Below, in pieces: positions 29,043-37,118 of a stretch of DNA of 39,674 nucleotides. Origin of the DNA: a virus; IMG/VR virus record IMGVR_UViG_3300030329_005835, positions 1-39,674 of that record; one strand, written 5' to 3'. A model generated the notes under the pieces. The model ran no database searches. It was not told where the DNA came from and worked only from the letters and a program-made list of their open reading frames with translations. The first letter of the stretch is position 1, and each line of letters opens with the position of its first letter. The position numbers and the translations under genes are program-made.

Positions 29043-30475
29043 CCACCGCCAAACCAAGAACCAAGAACGAAGAACGCCTCCCCCCCCACTCCCTGGAAGC
29101 CGAGCGCGGCGCCCTCGGCTGCATCCTCCTCGATCCCGACCGCAGCCTCCCCGATTGCATCGAGCAACTCCCCGCCCTGGGCAAGGTCTTCTACGACCTC
29201 CGCCACCAGCTCATCTACGACCAATGCGTCGAGATGCACCACGCCGGGGAAGCCGTCGATCTGACCACCCTTGCCACCCGTCTCAAGGATGCCGGCCGCC
29301 TCTCCGAACTCGGCGGCATCGGCGGACTCACCGAACTGCAGGACACCGTTCCCAGCGCCCTCAACCTGCCCGCCTACCTCGAGATCCTGCGCGAAAAACA
29401 CACCACCCGGGAAATCCTGCGCGCCTGCTCCCTCACCATAGAAAACGTCTTTGACACGGCTGTTCAAGGCGGCTCTGCGAAACTGCTCGAGGAAGCCAAC
29501 CGCATCTTCACCGGCGTTCAGGAAACCCGACCCGAATCCACCCTCGTCACCGCCAGGGAAGGCGCCAAGAAACTCTGCGACATCCTCGACACCTACACCC
29601 GCGGCATTGGCATCCCCGGCGGCCTCAAATCCGGCCTGCACTACTACGACAAAATGCTCGGCGGCATGTTCCCCCAGGAATACGCCGTCCTCGCCGGCCG
29701 CCCCGGCTCCGGCAAGACCTCCTTCGCACTCAACCTCATCGAAGCCGTCGCCCTCGGCCAGGAACAACCCTGCGGCCTCTTCAGCCTCGAGATGACCACC
29801 GCCCAGCTCATGCTCCGCTGGGCCTGCCAGCACGGCCGCGTCAACCTCCAGAAATTCCGCACCGGCTACCTGGACAACGCCGACTTCCCCAAACTCACCA
29901 CCGCGTCCCTCAAGCTCGCCAACGCACCCATCTGGATCGACGACCGCTCCGGCATCACCGTCCACGAAATCCGCAGCAAAAGCCGGCGCCTCGTCAAGGA
30001 ACACGGCGTCAAGTTCATCGTCATCGATTACCTCCAGCTCATCCGCTCCTCCGATCCCCGCCTCGTCCGCGAGCAACAGGTCGCTGAGATCTCCGCTGAA
30101 CTCCTCGCCATGGCCAAGGAACTCCACATCCCCATCCTCGTCCTCGCCCAGCTCAACCGGCAGAGCGAAAGCGCCGACCGCGGCAACCACGGCCCCAAAC
30201 TCTCCGACCTCCGCGAATCCGGATCCGTCGAGCAGGACGCCCACAACGTCACCATCCTCTGGAACCCCAAGCCCAAGACCGACGACGAAGAAGCCCGGCT
30301 CGAACAATGGCAGGAACGCTTCGGCGGAGCCGCCGACGACTGGGCCGACAAGGTCCAATGGGTCCGCGCCCGCATCTGCAAAAACCGCAACGGCCCCACC
30401 GGAGACTGCGACCTCGTCTTCCGCAAGGCCCACATGAACTTCCTCGACCCCAACGACCGGCACCACCACCAATGA
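29039..30475 (+). CDS. dnaB: Replicative DNA helicase (DnaB family)
   Basis: 478 residues. N-terminal primase-interaction domain (PPHSLEAERGALGCILLDPDRS...) then the RecA-like ATPase: Walker A GRPGSGKTS (about 219-227), the 'FSLEMTTAQLMLR' motif, Walker B-like FIVIDYLQLI, and LAQLNRQSE...LRESGSVEQDAHNV near 380-405. The ring unwinds DNA at the fork ahead of the polymerase. The ATG at 29039 overlaps the initiator stop; sequence upstream in the same frame is a shadow of the initiator gene. The first codons sit in an AAGAACCAAGAACGAAGAACG-type repeat. Confidence 0.95.
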   Translation: MTTAKPRTKNEERLPPHSLEAERGALGCILLDPDRSLPDCIEQLPALGKVFYDLRHQLIYDQCVEMHHAGEAVDLTTLATRLKDAGRLSELGGIGGLTELQDTVPSALNLPAYLEILREKHTTREILRACSLTIENVFDTAVQGGSAKLLEEANRIFTGVQETRPESTLVTAREGAKKLCDILDTYTRGIGIPGGLKSGLHYYDKMLGGMFPQEYAVLAGRPGSGKTSFALNLIEAVALGQEQPCGLFSLEMTTAQLMLRWACQHGRVNLQKFRTGYLDNADFPKLTTASLKLANAPIWIDDRSGITVHEIRSKSRRLVKEHGVKFIVIDYLQLIRSSDPRLVREQQVAEISAELLAMAKELHIPILVLAQLNRQSESADRGNHGPKLSDLRESGSVEQDAHNVTILWNPKPKTDDEEARLEQWQERFGGAADDWADKVQWVRARICKNRNGPTGDCDLVFRKAHMNFLDPNDRHHHQ

Positions 30476-30822
30476 CCCTCACCCTGACCCACATCCTCAC
30501 CGAATGCGCCCGCGCCTTCAACGAACCCGCCGGACGCATCCTCGGCTCATCCCGCGCCGAGATATACGTCCACCCCCGATTCGCCTACTACCACCTCGCC
30601 ACCCGGCACACCTACGAGACCCTCGTTGAGATCGCAGAATTCTGCGGTGGCCGCGATCACGGCGTCGTTATTCACGGCGTCAAGCGCGTCAAGGACTGGC
30701 TCGCCAGCGACGACCGCAGCTATCTCGCCTTCCAGACCCGATACGCCCTGGCAGACCGGCGCCTCACCGAGATCATGCGCGAATTTCCCGCCGAACACCT
30801 CCCGTCACCCGCCACCCCTTGA
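30472..30822 (+). CDS. Standalone DnaA domain IV-like protein
   Basis: 116 residues. The segment VHPRFAYYHLATRHTYETLVEIAEFCGGRDHGVVIHGVKRVKDWL (about 32-78) is the DnaA C-terminal helix-turn-helix with its signature G-G-R-D-H-x-x-V-I/L-H-x-V. The ATPase and oligomerisation parts of DnaA are absent. Domain IV recognises DnaA boxes, so the protein could compete with host DnaA, mark the phage origin or regulate genes. Starts in an ATGA overlap with the helicase gene and ends 6 bases before the terminase. Confidence 0.8.
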   Translation: MTLTLTHILTECARAFNEPAGRILGSSRAEIYVHPRFAYYHLATRHTYETLVEIAEFCGGRDHGVVIHGVKRVKDWLASDDRSYLAFQTRYALADRRLTEIMREFPAEHLPSPATP

Positions 30823-30828
30823 CCCACC

Positions 30829-32703
30829 ATGCCCTCAACCCAGCCGAAGGCGAAAACGCCGTCCCGCGGTGATGTTACCCCCCATCCCTTGGAACCTTGG
30901 TTCACCGAGGAGGAGATCATGCGCATCATCCGCAAGGCCGGCGGACCCGAACAGCTCGGTCAACTCGCGGCCGAACGCGAACGCCGCATTGCAGCCGCCG
31001 ATCCCGAGACCGGTGATCCTCTCAAATACGGCTACGACCTCCCCCACTGGCAAGACGCCGACGACCTCCTCGCCCAGGGCATCCTCTTCCTCATCCTTCT
31101 TGGCGGCAACCGCTCCGGCAAATCCGAATATGCCGCCAAACGCATCATGCAATCCGCCGTCGAGAACGGAGGCGCCACCATCCTCTGCCTCGCCGAGAAC
31201 ATCGAAGCCAGCAACGAAACCCAGCAGGCCCTCATCTGGAAATACCTGCCCCGCCACCTCAAGACCCTAAACAAGAAACGCGATCGACGCGGCATCTACT
31301 CCATCAACTACACCCTCAAGGACGGCTTCCACGACAACAAGATCGTCCTCCACAACCGCACCAAGATATTCTTCAAGACCTACCAGCAGGATGCCGCCGA
31401 TGTCGAAGGCTGGATGTTCGGCCACAAAGACAAACTCATCCCCGCCATCTGGCCCGACGAAAACCTCCGCCTCCCCTGGCTCCAGGTCTTCGACCGACGC
31501 CTCCGCTATCAACCCGCCCAGATGATCTGGGCCTTCACCCCCATCAACGGCATGACCCCCACCATCAAGGAAGCCGTCGGAGCCGCCAAGACCCTCGTTC
31601 ACAAGGAAAGCGAACTCCTGCCCCACACCCAGAACGTCGAAGACTGCCCCATCGGCCACATGCCCTACATCCAGCAAAGCGCCCTCACCAACTCCCGCAC
31701 AATCTACTTCTGGTCCCAATTCAACCCCTTCGGCCCCAGCCTCTACAACGAACGAACCTTCTATGACGGAGTCCGGGAAACCGTCGAAGGCAAAGCCAGC
31801 AAGATCATCAAGCAAGTCGCCTACGGCTACTGCGAAGACACCATTGGAAAAGCCTTCCCCAACTTCAGCGCCATCCACCAGGTCAAGCCCGAACACCTCC
31901 CCGCCACCGGCACCAACTACATGATCACCGATCCCGCCGGAGCCCGGCGCTGGGCCACCATCTGGATCCGCGTTGCCACCGACGGCACTCTTTACGTCTA
32001 TCGCGACTGGCCCGACGCAGCCACCTACGGCGAATGGGCCATCCCCACCGCCAAAGCCGTCACCGACTCCAGCCGAGCCGGCTGGGATGGCGACCGCGGA
32101 CCCGCCCAGCACGACACCGAAGGCCTCGGCATCATCGATTACAAACGCATCTTCCTGAACGCCGAAACCGTCGGCCCCGAAGAATCGGATCCGTACCGCG
32201 CCCGCATCTGGACCCAGAACACCGGTGGCACCAGCGTCATTGAGATTCAGGCGGACGCCGATGCCGATCCCCCCAAGGAACACATCCACCGGCGCATCAT
32301 CGATCCCCGCGCCGGCGTCAACCCCCACGTCGCCGAACACGGAGGCACCAACATCATCGACGACTTTCGCAAGGTGCAGACCGATGCCGAAGGCAAGATC
32401 CTCGGCCCCAAGATGATCCTCCGCACCGGATCCGGAGTGAAGGAAGACCTCGGCACCAGCGCCATCAAGACCCGGCTCAGCTACGACAAGCAACGCCCCC
32501 TCGACGCCGTCACCAACTTTCCCCGCCTCCTCGTAAGCACCCAATGCCGGCAGCTCATCTGGTCCCTCAACAACTACACCGGCCGCGGCGGCCCCGACGG
32601 CGCCTGCAAAGACTACATCGACCTCCTGCGATACGCCGTCCTCGGCCGCCTCAAACACATCGATCAAACCCAACCCCGCGCCACCGGCACCGGAGCCTAT
32701 TGA
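30829..32703 (+). CDS. terL: Terminase large subunit
   Basis: 624 residues. ATPase domain with a Walker A-like GGNRSGKSEYAAK (about 92-104) and a Walker B region GHKDKLIPAIWPDE (about 198-211); nuclease (RNase H-like) domain starts at MITDPAGARRWATIWI (about 365) and includes EGLGIIDYKRIF and a later acidic cluster FRKVQTDAEG...SAIKTRL. It pumps DNA into the prohead through the portal and cuts concatemers. Downstream genes are a helix-turn-helix protein and, after a methyltransferase gene, the portal. Confidence 0.9.
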   Translation: MPSTQPKAKTPSRGDVTPHPLEPWFTEEEIMRIIRKAGGPEQLGQLAAERERRIAAADPETGDPLKYGYDLPHWQDADDLLAQGILFLILLGGNRSGKSEYAAKRIMQSAVENGGATILCLAENIEASNETQQALIWKYLPRHLKTLNKKRDRRGIYSINYTLKDGFHDNKIVLHNRTKIFFKTYQQDAADVEGWMFGHKDKLIPAIWPDENLRLPWLQVFDRRLRYQPAQMIWAFTPINGMTPTIKEAVGAAKTLVHKESELLPHTQNVEDCPIGHMPYIQQSALTNSRTIYFWSQFNPFGPSLYNERTFYDGVRETVEGKASKIIKQVAYGYCEDTIGKAFPNFSAIHQVKPEHLPATGTNYMITDPAGARRWATIWIRVATDGTLYVYRDWPDAATYGEWAIPTAKAVTDSSRAGWDGDRGPAQHDTEGLGIIDYKRIFLNAETVGPEESDPYRARIWTQNTGGTSVIEIQADADADPPKEHIHRRIIDPRAGVNPHVAEHGGTNIIDDFRKVQTDAEGKILGPKMILRTGSGVKEDLGTSAIKTRLSYDKQRPLDAVTNFPRLLVSTQCRQLIWSLNNYTGRGGPDGACKDYIDLLRYAVLGRLKHIDQTQPRATGTGAY

Positions 32704-32705
32704 CC

Positions 32706-33056
32706 ATGAACACCACCCCGCCATTCACCCAGGAACGCTTCGAATCCCTGCCCGTTCTCCTGCCCGTCGCCGTCATGCAGGCCTGGACCGGTCTGCGCAG
32801 CGAAGTCCTGGCCGCCATGGCCAAGGCCGGGGAGATCGACCGCCTCGAAGTCGCCGGCATGCTGCCCCGCTACTACAAATACGACCTCGCCAAGCTCGGC
32901 GGCTTCCAGCTCAGCCACACCCCCTCCGACCGCCTCCGCCTCACCTGCATCAACCAGCACTATCAACGCCTGCGAACCCCCCTCTTCACCCGCGAAACCA
33001 TGGACCTCGATCAACTCCGGCAGTGGACCCGAGAGCTGGGGGAAATACTGGGGTGA
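32706..33056 (+). CDS. Helix-turn-helix protein next to terminase, possible small subunit
   Basis: 116 residues. The segment LLPVAVMQAWTGLRSEVLAAMAKAGEIDRLEVAGMLPRYYKYDLAKLGGF (about 16-66) looks like an Xis/MerR-type helix-turn-helix with a wing. It starts 2 bases after the large-terminase stop. A packaging-site recognition role is possible, although the small subunit usually precedes the large one; a regulator is equally likely. Confidence 0.55.
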   Translation: MNTTPPFTQERFESLPVLLPVAVMQAWTGLRSEVLAAMAKAGEIDRLEVAGMLPRYYKYDLAKLGGFQLSHTPSDRLRLTCINQHYQRLRTPLFTRETMDLDQLRQWTRELGEILG

Positions 33057-33086
33057 TTTACGAATGATTCGAATGACGATTTACGA
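33055..33086. repeat. Paired GATTTACGA motifs upstream of MTase 1
   Basis: GATTTACGA occurs at 33055-33063 and 33078-33086, separated by atgattcgaatgac. With 2441-2450, 34153-34183 and 38322-38346 it marks the leaders of four late genes or operons. Confidence 0.4.
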
Positions 33087-33106
33087 CCCCAACCCTCAAC
33101 CCTTCA

Positions 33107-33745
33107 ATGAATGAGCTGGCACTATTCGCAGGCGCTGGTGGCGGAATACTCGGCGGGAAACTCCTCGGATGGAAGACCGTCTGTGCCGTCGAAATCGAAG
33201 ACTACTGCCGCCGGGTGCTCATGCAGCGGCAGGACGACGGAATCCTCGATCCCTTCCCCATCTGGGACGACGTGCGGAGCTTCGACGGACGGCCCTGGCG
33301 TGGCGTGGTGGATATCGTCACTGGCGGCTTCCCCTGCCAGGACATCTCAGTCGCCGGCCAAGGCGCCGGGATCACCGGCGAACGCAGCGGACTCTGGGCC
33401 GAAATGGCAAGGATCATTCGCGAAGTGGGACCACGGCACGTCCTCGTGGAAAACTCACCAATGCTCACTTCTCGGGGGCTGGGAGTCTTACTTGGAGACC
33501 TGGCCCAAATGGGGTTCGATGCGGAATGGGGCGTGCTGGGAGCGGCAGACGCCATCTGGCTTGACGGCATACCGTGCCTGGATCACCTCCGTGATCGCAT
33601 CTGGATCCTCGCAACGCATGCCGACGCCCTGCGCCATGGAGCCGGAGAAAGATCTACTGAAGCTGGAACAAAAGCGGGCCCTTCCGCGCTCCGTTCGGGG
33701 CGGAGGCGCGGACAGCAATCGCGGCCACGTGACCAGCACCGATAG
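33107..33745 (+). CDS. Cytosine-C5 DNA methyltransferase 1, N-terminal part (motifs I-VIII), ends at in-frame TAG
   Basis: 212 residues before TAG at 33743-33745. Motif I FAGAGGG (7-13), the catalytic Pro-Cys-Gln in GGFPCQDIS with Cys77, motif VI-like ENSPML (115-120) and the motif VIII Arg in LRDRIWILA (161-169) are all present, so cofactor binding and catalysis look possible. The frame resumes after the stop and includes motif X (33746-34060). The enzyme would methylate cytosine C5 in phage DNA; the target is not predictable. A +1 overlapping frame (33111-34052) covers the whole gene. It lies between terminase and portal genes. Confidence 0.75.
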   Translation: MNELALFAGAGGGILGGKLLGWKTVCAVEIEDYCRRVLMQRQDDGILDPFPIWDDVRSFDGRPWRGVVDIVTGGFPCQDISVAGQGAGITGERSGLWAEMARIIREVGPRHVLVENSPMLTSRGLGVLLGDLAQMGFDAEWGVLGAADAIWLDGIPCLDHLRDRIWILATHADALRHGAGERSTEAGTKAGPSALRSGRRRGQQSRPRDQHR

Positions 33746-34052
33746 CACCCAAAGGCGCGAGGAGAACGGACAGGCGAACCTTGCGGAATGGATCGTGAAC
33801 CATCCGCAACGGATTCCCACACCAACCAATCAGGATTCCAAGAACTGCACCCTGCCACCCTCGCAGAAGGATCGGGATTCAATCCCAGGGTGGCTTCTGT
33901 CGAATACCCCGACGAAGTCGGCTGGTGGCAGTCTGAACCCGACGTGGGTCGAGTGGCTCATGGGGTGGCCCATCGGGTGGACCGACTCAAGGCCATTGGC
34001 AACGGACAGGTTCCCGCAGTGGCTGCTCTCGCATGGGAAATACTGCACGTGA
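33111..34052 (+). CDS. Overprinted +1 frame of MTase 1 (MSWHYSQAL-type ORF)
   Basis: 313 codons starting 4 bases after the MTase start. Its first residues MSWHYSQALVAEYSAG, middle TSSWKTHQCSLL...ETWPKWGSMRNGACWE and C-terminus GGSLNPTWVEWLMGWPIGWTD...RFPQWL form a protein-like pattern that I recall as a recurrent phage ORF, with E-W-L-M-G-x-P-x-G-W resembling methyltransferase motif IX. The paralogous locus keeps the same ORF (37123). Unlike the main frame it has no stop here. Length alone is weak evidence in this GC-rich genome; see findings for the codon comparison. Confidence 0.45.
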   Translation: MSWHYSQALVAEYSAGNSSDGRPSVPSKSKTTAAGCSCSGRTTESSIPSPSGTTCGASTDGPGVAWWISSLAASPARTSQSPAKAPGSPANAADSGPKWQGSFAKWDHGTSSWKTHQCSLLGGWESYLETWPKWGSMRNGACWERQTPSGLTAYRAWITSVIASGSSQRMPTPCAMEPEKDLLKLEQKRALPRSVRGGGADSNRGHVTSTDSTQRREENGQANLAEWIVNHPQRIPTPTNQDSKNCTLPPSQKDRDSIPGWLLSNTPTKSAGGSLNPTWVEWLMGWPIGWTDSRPLATDRFPQWLLSHGKYCT

Positions 34053-34060
34053 AACAATGA
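33746..34060 (+). pseudogene. MTase 1 C-terminal part after the TAG (motif X)
   Basis: Same frame as 33107-33745. The last 40 residues (WWQSEPDVGRVAHG..., then LKAIGNGQVPAVAALAWEIL) are the standard methyltransferase C-terminal motif with G-N-x-Q-V-P, while the region just after the TAG looks non-protein-like in this frame. Either a nonsense mutation, a split enzyme with a second start near the ATG at 33788, or a product made by readthrough or frameshifting. Confidence 0.55.
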
Positions 34061-34091
34061 ACACCTATCAGGCGGCGAAGGTGCAAGCCGC

Positions 34092-34119
34092 CTGATTGAG
34101 GGATGCGATCCTCAATCGG
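34092..34119 (+). terminator. Hairpin after the MTase 1 locus
   Basis: GATTGAGG (34094-34101) and CCTCAATC (34110-34117) form a perfect 8-bp stem with an 8-base loop, extended by a G-T and a C-G pair outward. No T-run follows. It sits 32 bases after the last MTase frame and before the CA-rich portal leader. Confidence 0.45.
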
Positions 34120-34148
34120 CAGAACGCACAAGATCAGGCATGAGCACC

Positions 34149-34209
34149 CCACCGTAAATCGTAAATCGAATCACTCGTAAATCCCCCACATCCACTACCC
34201 TCCACTACC
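34149..34209 (+). repeat. Duplicated CA-rich late leader, copy A (portal)
   Basis: This segment (ccaccgtaaatcgtaaatcg...tcactcgtaaatccccca...ccactaccctccactaccctc) is closely similar to 38312-38370 upstream of the scaffold gene. Both follow a methyltransferase locus and precede a head gene, so a cassette (MTase plus leader) seems to have been duplicated or inserted twice. The downstream CAACTACACCCCCAACTCCC run has no Shine-Dalgarno. Confidence 0.65.
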
Positions 34210-34272
34210 CTCAACTACACCCCCAACTCCCAACTCCCAACCCGAACTTCCAAACCATGCTACCCGAACGGG

Positions 34273-36426
34273 ATGCATTCCGAATCAGCCCTGGCTGAAC
34301 GCCCCACTGAGGACGAGATCTCCGAACTCGCCTCCGAGTTCCATCGATTCTCCTCCCAGCGGGATTCACTCAGCGCCGATCGCGACCGGCTCAACTACGA
34401 CACCCGCCATTGCATCTGGCGCAACCAGAGCCCCGACGGACGCAAATGGGCCGGCCCGGACGGCAAGGTCTGGCCCTGGCCCGGCGCCGCCGACCACCGC
34501 GTCAAGCTCACCGACAAGCTCATCCGCGAAGACGCGGCCCTCCTCATGGTCGCCTGGTCCCGCATGCGCATCCATGCCAATCCGATGGATGCCAGCGATG
34601 CGGAGTGGGCCAACAAGGCGACCTCCCTCCTCAAGTGGATGAAATTCTCCCAGATGACCGAGTCCCGGCGCGAAGCCGAACTCACCGCCAACTGGATGCT
34701 CGAGCGCGGCAAATCCATCATGAAAATCTGCTGGCAACGCGAACAGCAGCTCGAGCGGGTGGAGGTGGACCTCGAAGACGTGCGCGCCACCGCCATGGCC
34801 GCCATTGCCCAGATCCGCCAGATGGCCGATCGCGGACAATCCATCCCCGACGAACTTTCCCTGCAGGCCGAACTCCCCGACCTCATTCTTTCCCAGGAAC
34901 GCGAATCCGAAGCCGTGGAAGCAGCGGCCGACTTCGCCCCCCACCTCGACGCCAAGCGCCGCCGGAAGGTCATCCGCGATCTTCGCGAGAACGGCGTGGC
35001 CACCTTTCCCCGGCCCTATGTCGTCACCGACCGGCCCATGCTCACCGCCCTGCCGCTGAACGAGGAAATATTCATCCCGCCCGAATGCTCCGACCTGGAG
35101 AAAGCCAGCGCCATCTACCAGCGCGAACTCATCACCGAGACCGACCTGCGCGACCGCGAACGCAGCCACGGTTACGCCGCCGATTGGATCGAATACGCGG
35201 CCGGACATCTCAAGGGCAAGCACACCAACCTCATCGAGGCCCTGCAAACCCGCACCAAGGTCCGGCGCGGGCTCAACCTCTGGAGCGAGCAGGGCACCGA
35301 GAAGCTCTACGAGATCATCCACTGCTGGTCCCGGCGTTATGATGAAGACGGCATCCCCGGCATCTACTACACCGTCTTCAATCCCGGGTATCCGGAGGCC
35401 GTCGCCTATCACAACATTCTCAACTACGACCACGGCAAATACCCATTCGTCCTCTTCCAGAACGAATATCTGAGCCGGCAGCCCGATGATTCCCGCGGAT
35501 ACGGCGAGATCAGCATCACCGCCCAGAACGCGATCAAGGTGCAATGGGATTCGCGGACCGATCGCACTGCTTTGACCACCGTGCCGCCCATGTACTACCC
35601 TGAAGGCGAAGAGGTCAATGAATGGGGACCAGGCTCCCGTGTCGCCACCAGCCGCCCCACCGAATTCGGCTATCTCGACGTGCCGCGGCATGACCTGGGC
35701 TCGCAGGAAATCGAGCACACTGTCCGCGAATTCGAGGAGGAATACCACGGGCGCCTCGCCCGGGGAGGATCCAACGTCGTGCAATCCACCTCCCTCCGGC
35801 AGCAGAAGGTGGACAACTGGCTCGCCTCCTGGAAACAGGTCGATGTTCAGACCCTGCAGCTCTGCCAGCAATACCTGCCCGCCCAGACCCACGTTCGCCT
35901 CACCGGAGCCGGTCGCCAGGGCGAATCCCTCCGCCTCTCCCGCGCCGAGATCCAGGGCAACTTCGATCTGGACCTCGGATACACCGCCGAAGACCTCATT
36001 CCCGAAGTCGTCAAGGAGAAGATAGGGCTCATGCGCGACACCCTGCAGATCGATCGCAACGGCCGCATGGACCCCGACGCCGTCATTGAAGCCTGTTTCG
36101 ACCTGGTGGATCCCTCCCTCGGCGATCGCGTGCTCATGCCCGGCCAGGACGCCAGCACCCGGATGCGCGAGAAAGTCCGCGCCGACGTGCTACAGATGTT
36201 CGCCGGCAACGAAGTTGACTATGTGGAGAACGATCCCAGCGCCAGCGGCAAGCTCGACTACCTCAACGAAGTCTTCGCCGAGAACCCCAACTACCAGCAG
36301 GCCTACCAGGAAGACCAGCGTTTCCACGACCTCATGGACAACTACTTCAAGAACCTCATGCACTCCGTCCAGCAACTCGGCGCCAATGCCTTCGCCGGCC
36401 GCTCCGGAGTCAAGGAACTCTCATGA
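34273..36426 (+). CDS. Portal protein
   Basis: 717 residues, the size of large podovirus portals. Recognisable parts: helical N-terminus (SSQRDSLSADRDRLNYDTRHCIWRNQSPDGRKW), the wing region with AADHRVKLTDKLIREDAALLMVAW, a central beta region (YTVFNPGYPEAVAYHNILNYDHGKYPFVLFQNEYLSR), the stem/crown helices (RRYDEDGIP..., EYHGRLARGGSNVVQSTSLRQQKVDNW) and an acidic C-terminal helix set. Twelve copies would form the DNA channel at one vertex and bind terminase. Order terminase-portal-scaffold-capsid is standard. Stop overlaps the next small gene (ATGA). Confidence 0.85.
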   Translation: MHSESALAERPTEDEISELASEFHRFSSQRDSLSADRDRLNYDTRHCIWRNQSPDGRKWAGPDGKVWPWPGAADHRVKLTDKLIREDAALLMVAWSRMRIHANPMDASDAEWANKATSLLKWMKFSQMTESRREAELTANWMLERGKSIMKICWQREQQLERVEVDLEDVRATAMAAIAQIRQMADRGQSIPDELSLQAELPDLILSQERESEAVEAAADFAPHLDAKRRRKVIRDLRENGVATFPRPYVVTDRPMLTALPLNEEIFIPPECSDLEKASAIYQRELITETDLRDRERSHGYAADWIEYAAGHLKGKHTNLIEALQTRTKVRRGLNLWSEQGTEKLYEIIHCWSRRYDEDGIPGIYYTVFNPGYPEAVAYHNILNYDHGKYPFVLFQNEYLSRQPDDSRGYGEISITAQNAIKVQWDSRTDRTALTTVPPMYYPEGEEVNEWGPGSRVATSRPTEFGYLDVPRHDLGSQEIEHTVREFEEEYHGRLARGGSNVVQSTSLRQQKVDNWLASWKQVDVQTLQLCQQYLPAQTHVRLTGAGRQGESLRLSRAEIQGNFDLDLGYTAEDLIPEVVKEKIGLMRDTLQIDRNGRMDPDAVIEACFDLVDPSLGDRVLMPGQDASTRMREKVRADVLQMFAGNEVDYVENDPSASGKLDYLNEVFAENPNYQQAYQEDQRFHDLMDNYFKNLMHSVQQLGANAFAGRSGVKELS

Positions 36427-36593
36427 CCCTGATCGTGACTCAAACGGCGGACCGGGGATGCCTCAAGATGCTCCAAGCCACAGACAACATGATTCGCGCG
36501 CGTAAACCCCGGCGGCAGAAATACTGGACCGCCCAGATGATCCGCTGGTTTCACTCACCAGTCCATTCCCCATCTCGTCCTCATCGAGTTTGA
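36423..36593 (+). CDS. Small basic protein coupled to the portal gene
   Basis: 56 residues, starting in an ATGA overlap with the portal stop. Middle section MIRARKPRRQKYWTAQMIRWFHSP is strongly basic. No family recognised; the overlap and an uninterrupted frame to a natural stop are the support. Confidence 0.4.
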   Translation: MTLIVTQTADRGCLKMLQATDNMIRARKPRRQKYWTAQMIRWFHSPVHSPSRPHRV

Positions 36594-36609
36594 ACTCGTC
36601 AACTCCCCC

Positions 36610-36933
36610 ATGAAATCCCGCAGCCAACAACTTCAAGCCCTCGGCCGCGAGATGAGCCCCGAGGAAATCCACGGCGCCATCCACGAACTCTCCCGGTTGG
36701 ACAAATTTGGCGCCATTTACGCCTTGCTCGCCCAGGAGGAACGGCAGGTGGACAACGTGCTGTGCTCCCTGGAGACCGTGCTGGACCACGCCATCCTCGC
36801 CCGGGCCGCCGGAGCCAAGCGGGCCTTCAAGCTCACCCTCCCTGGCGCCCTCAATCGCCACGTCGATCCCCGCCCCGAATCCCAACCCCACCCCGAAGAC
36901 CCCATCCACGACGAGGAAGGCGGTATGGGGTGA
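36610..36933 (+). CDS. Hypothetical acidic-tailed helical protein
   Basis: 107 residues. Helical N-terminal two thirds (LQALGREMSPEEIHGAIHELSRLDKFGAIYALLAQEERQVDNVLCSLETVLDHAILARAAGAK) followed by a Pro/Glu/Asp-rich tail. Between portal and MTase 2; could be a head-assembly factor or part of the MTase cassette. No family recognised. Confidence 0.5.
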   Translation: MKSRSQQLQALGREMSPEEIHGAIHELSRLDKFGAIYALLAQEERQVDNVLCSLETVLDHAILARAAGAKRAFKLTLPGALNRHVDPRPESQPHPEDPIHDEEGGMG

Positions 36934-37118
36934 CCGGCGATGTATCGCCAAGGACGCCTCTGTTCAGCCTAGCTGCGCCCGACAACTCAAAACGCATCAG
37001 GCCAGCCACACCAGACGGGAGCCAGCGATGATTGAAATAAGAACCATTGAACAGGGTGAAGCGCAAGACTCAAGGGGGTCTGGTGTTGGTCTGCGCCGTC
37101 TTGTTCTGCACTTTTGCG

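Noticed and set aside
33107-34060. TAG recoded as glutamine in this phage
   Set aside because: Several genes end sensibly at TAG (1813, 6874, 12514, 19382), so whole-genome amber recoding does not fit.
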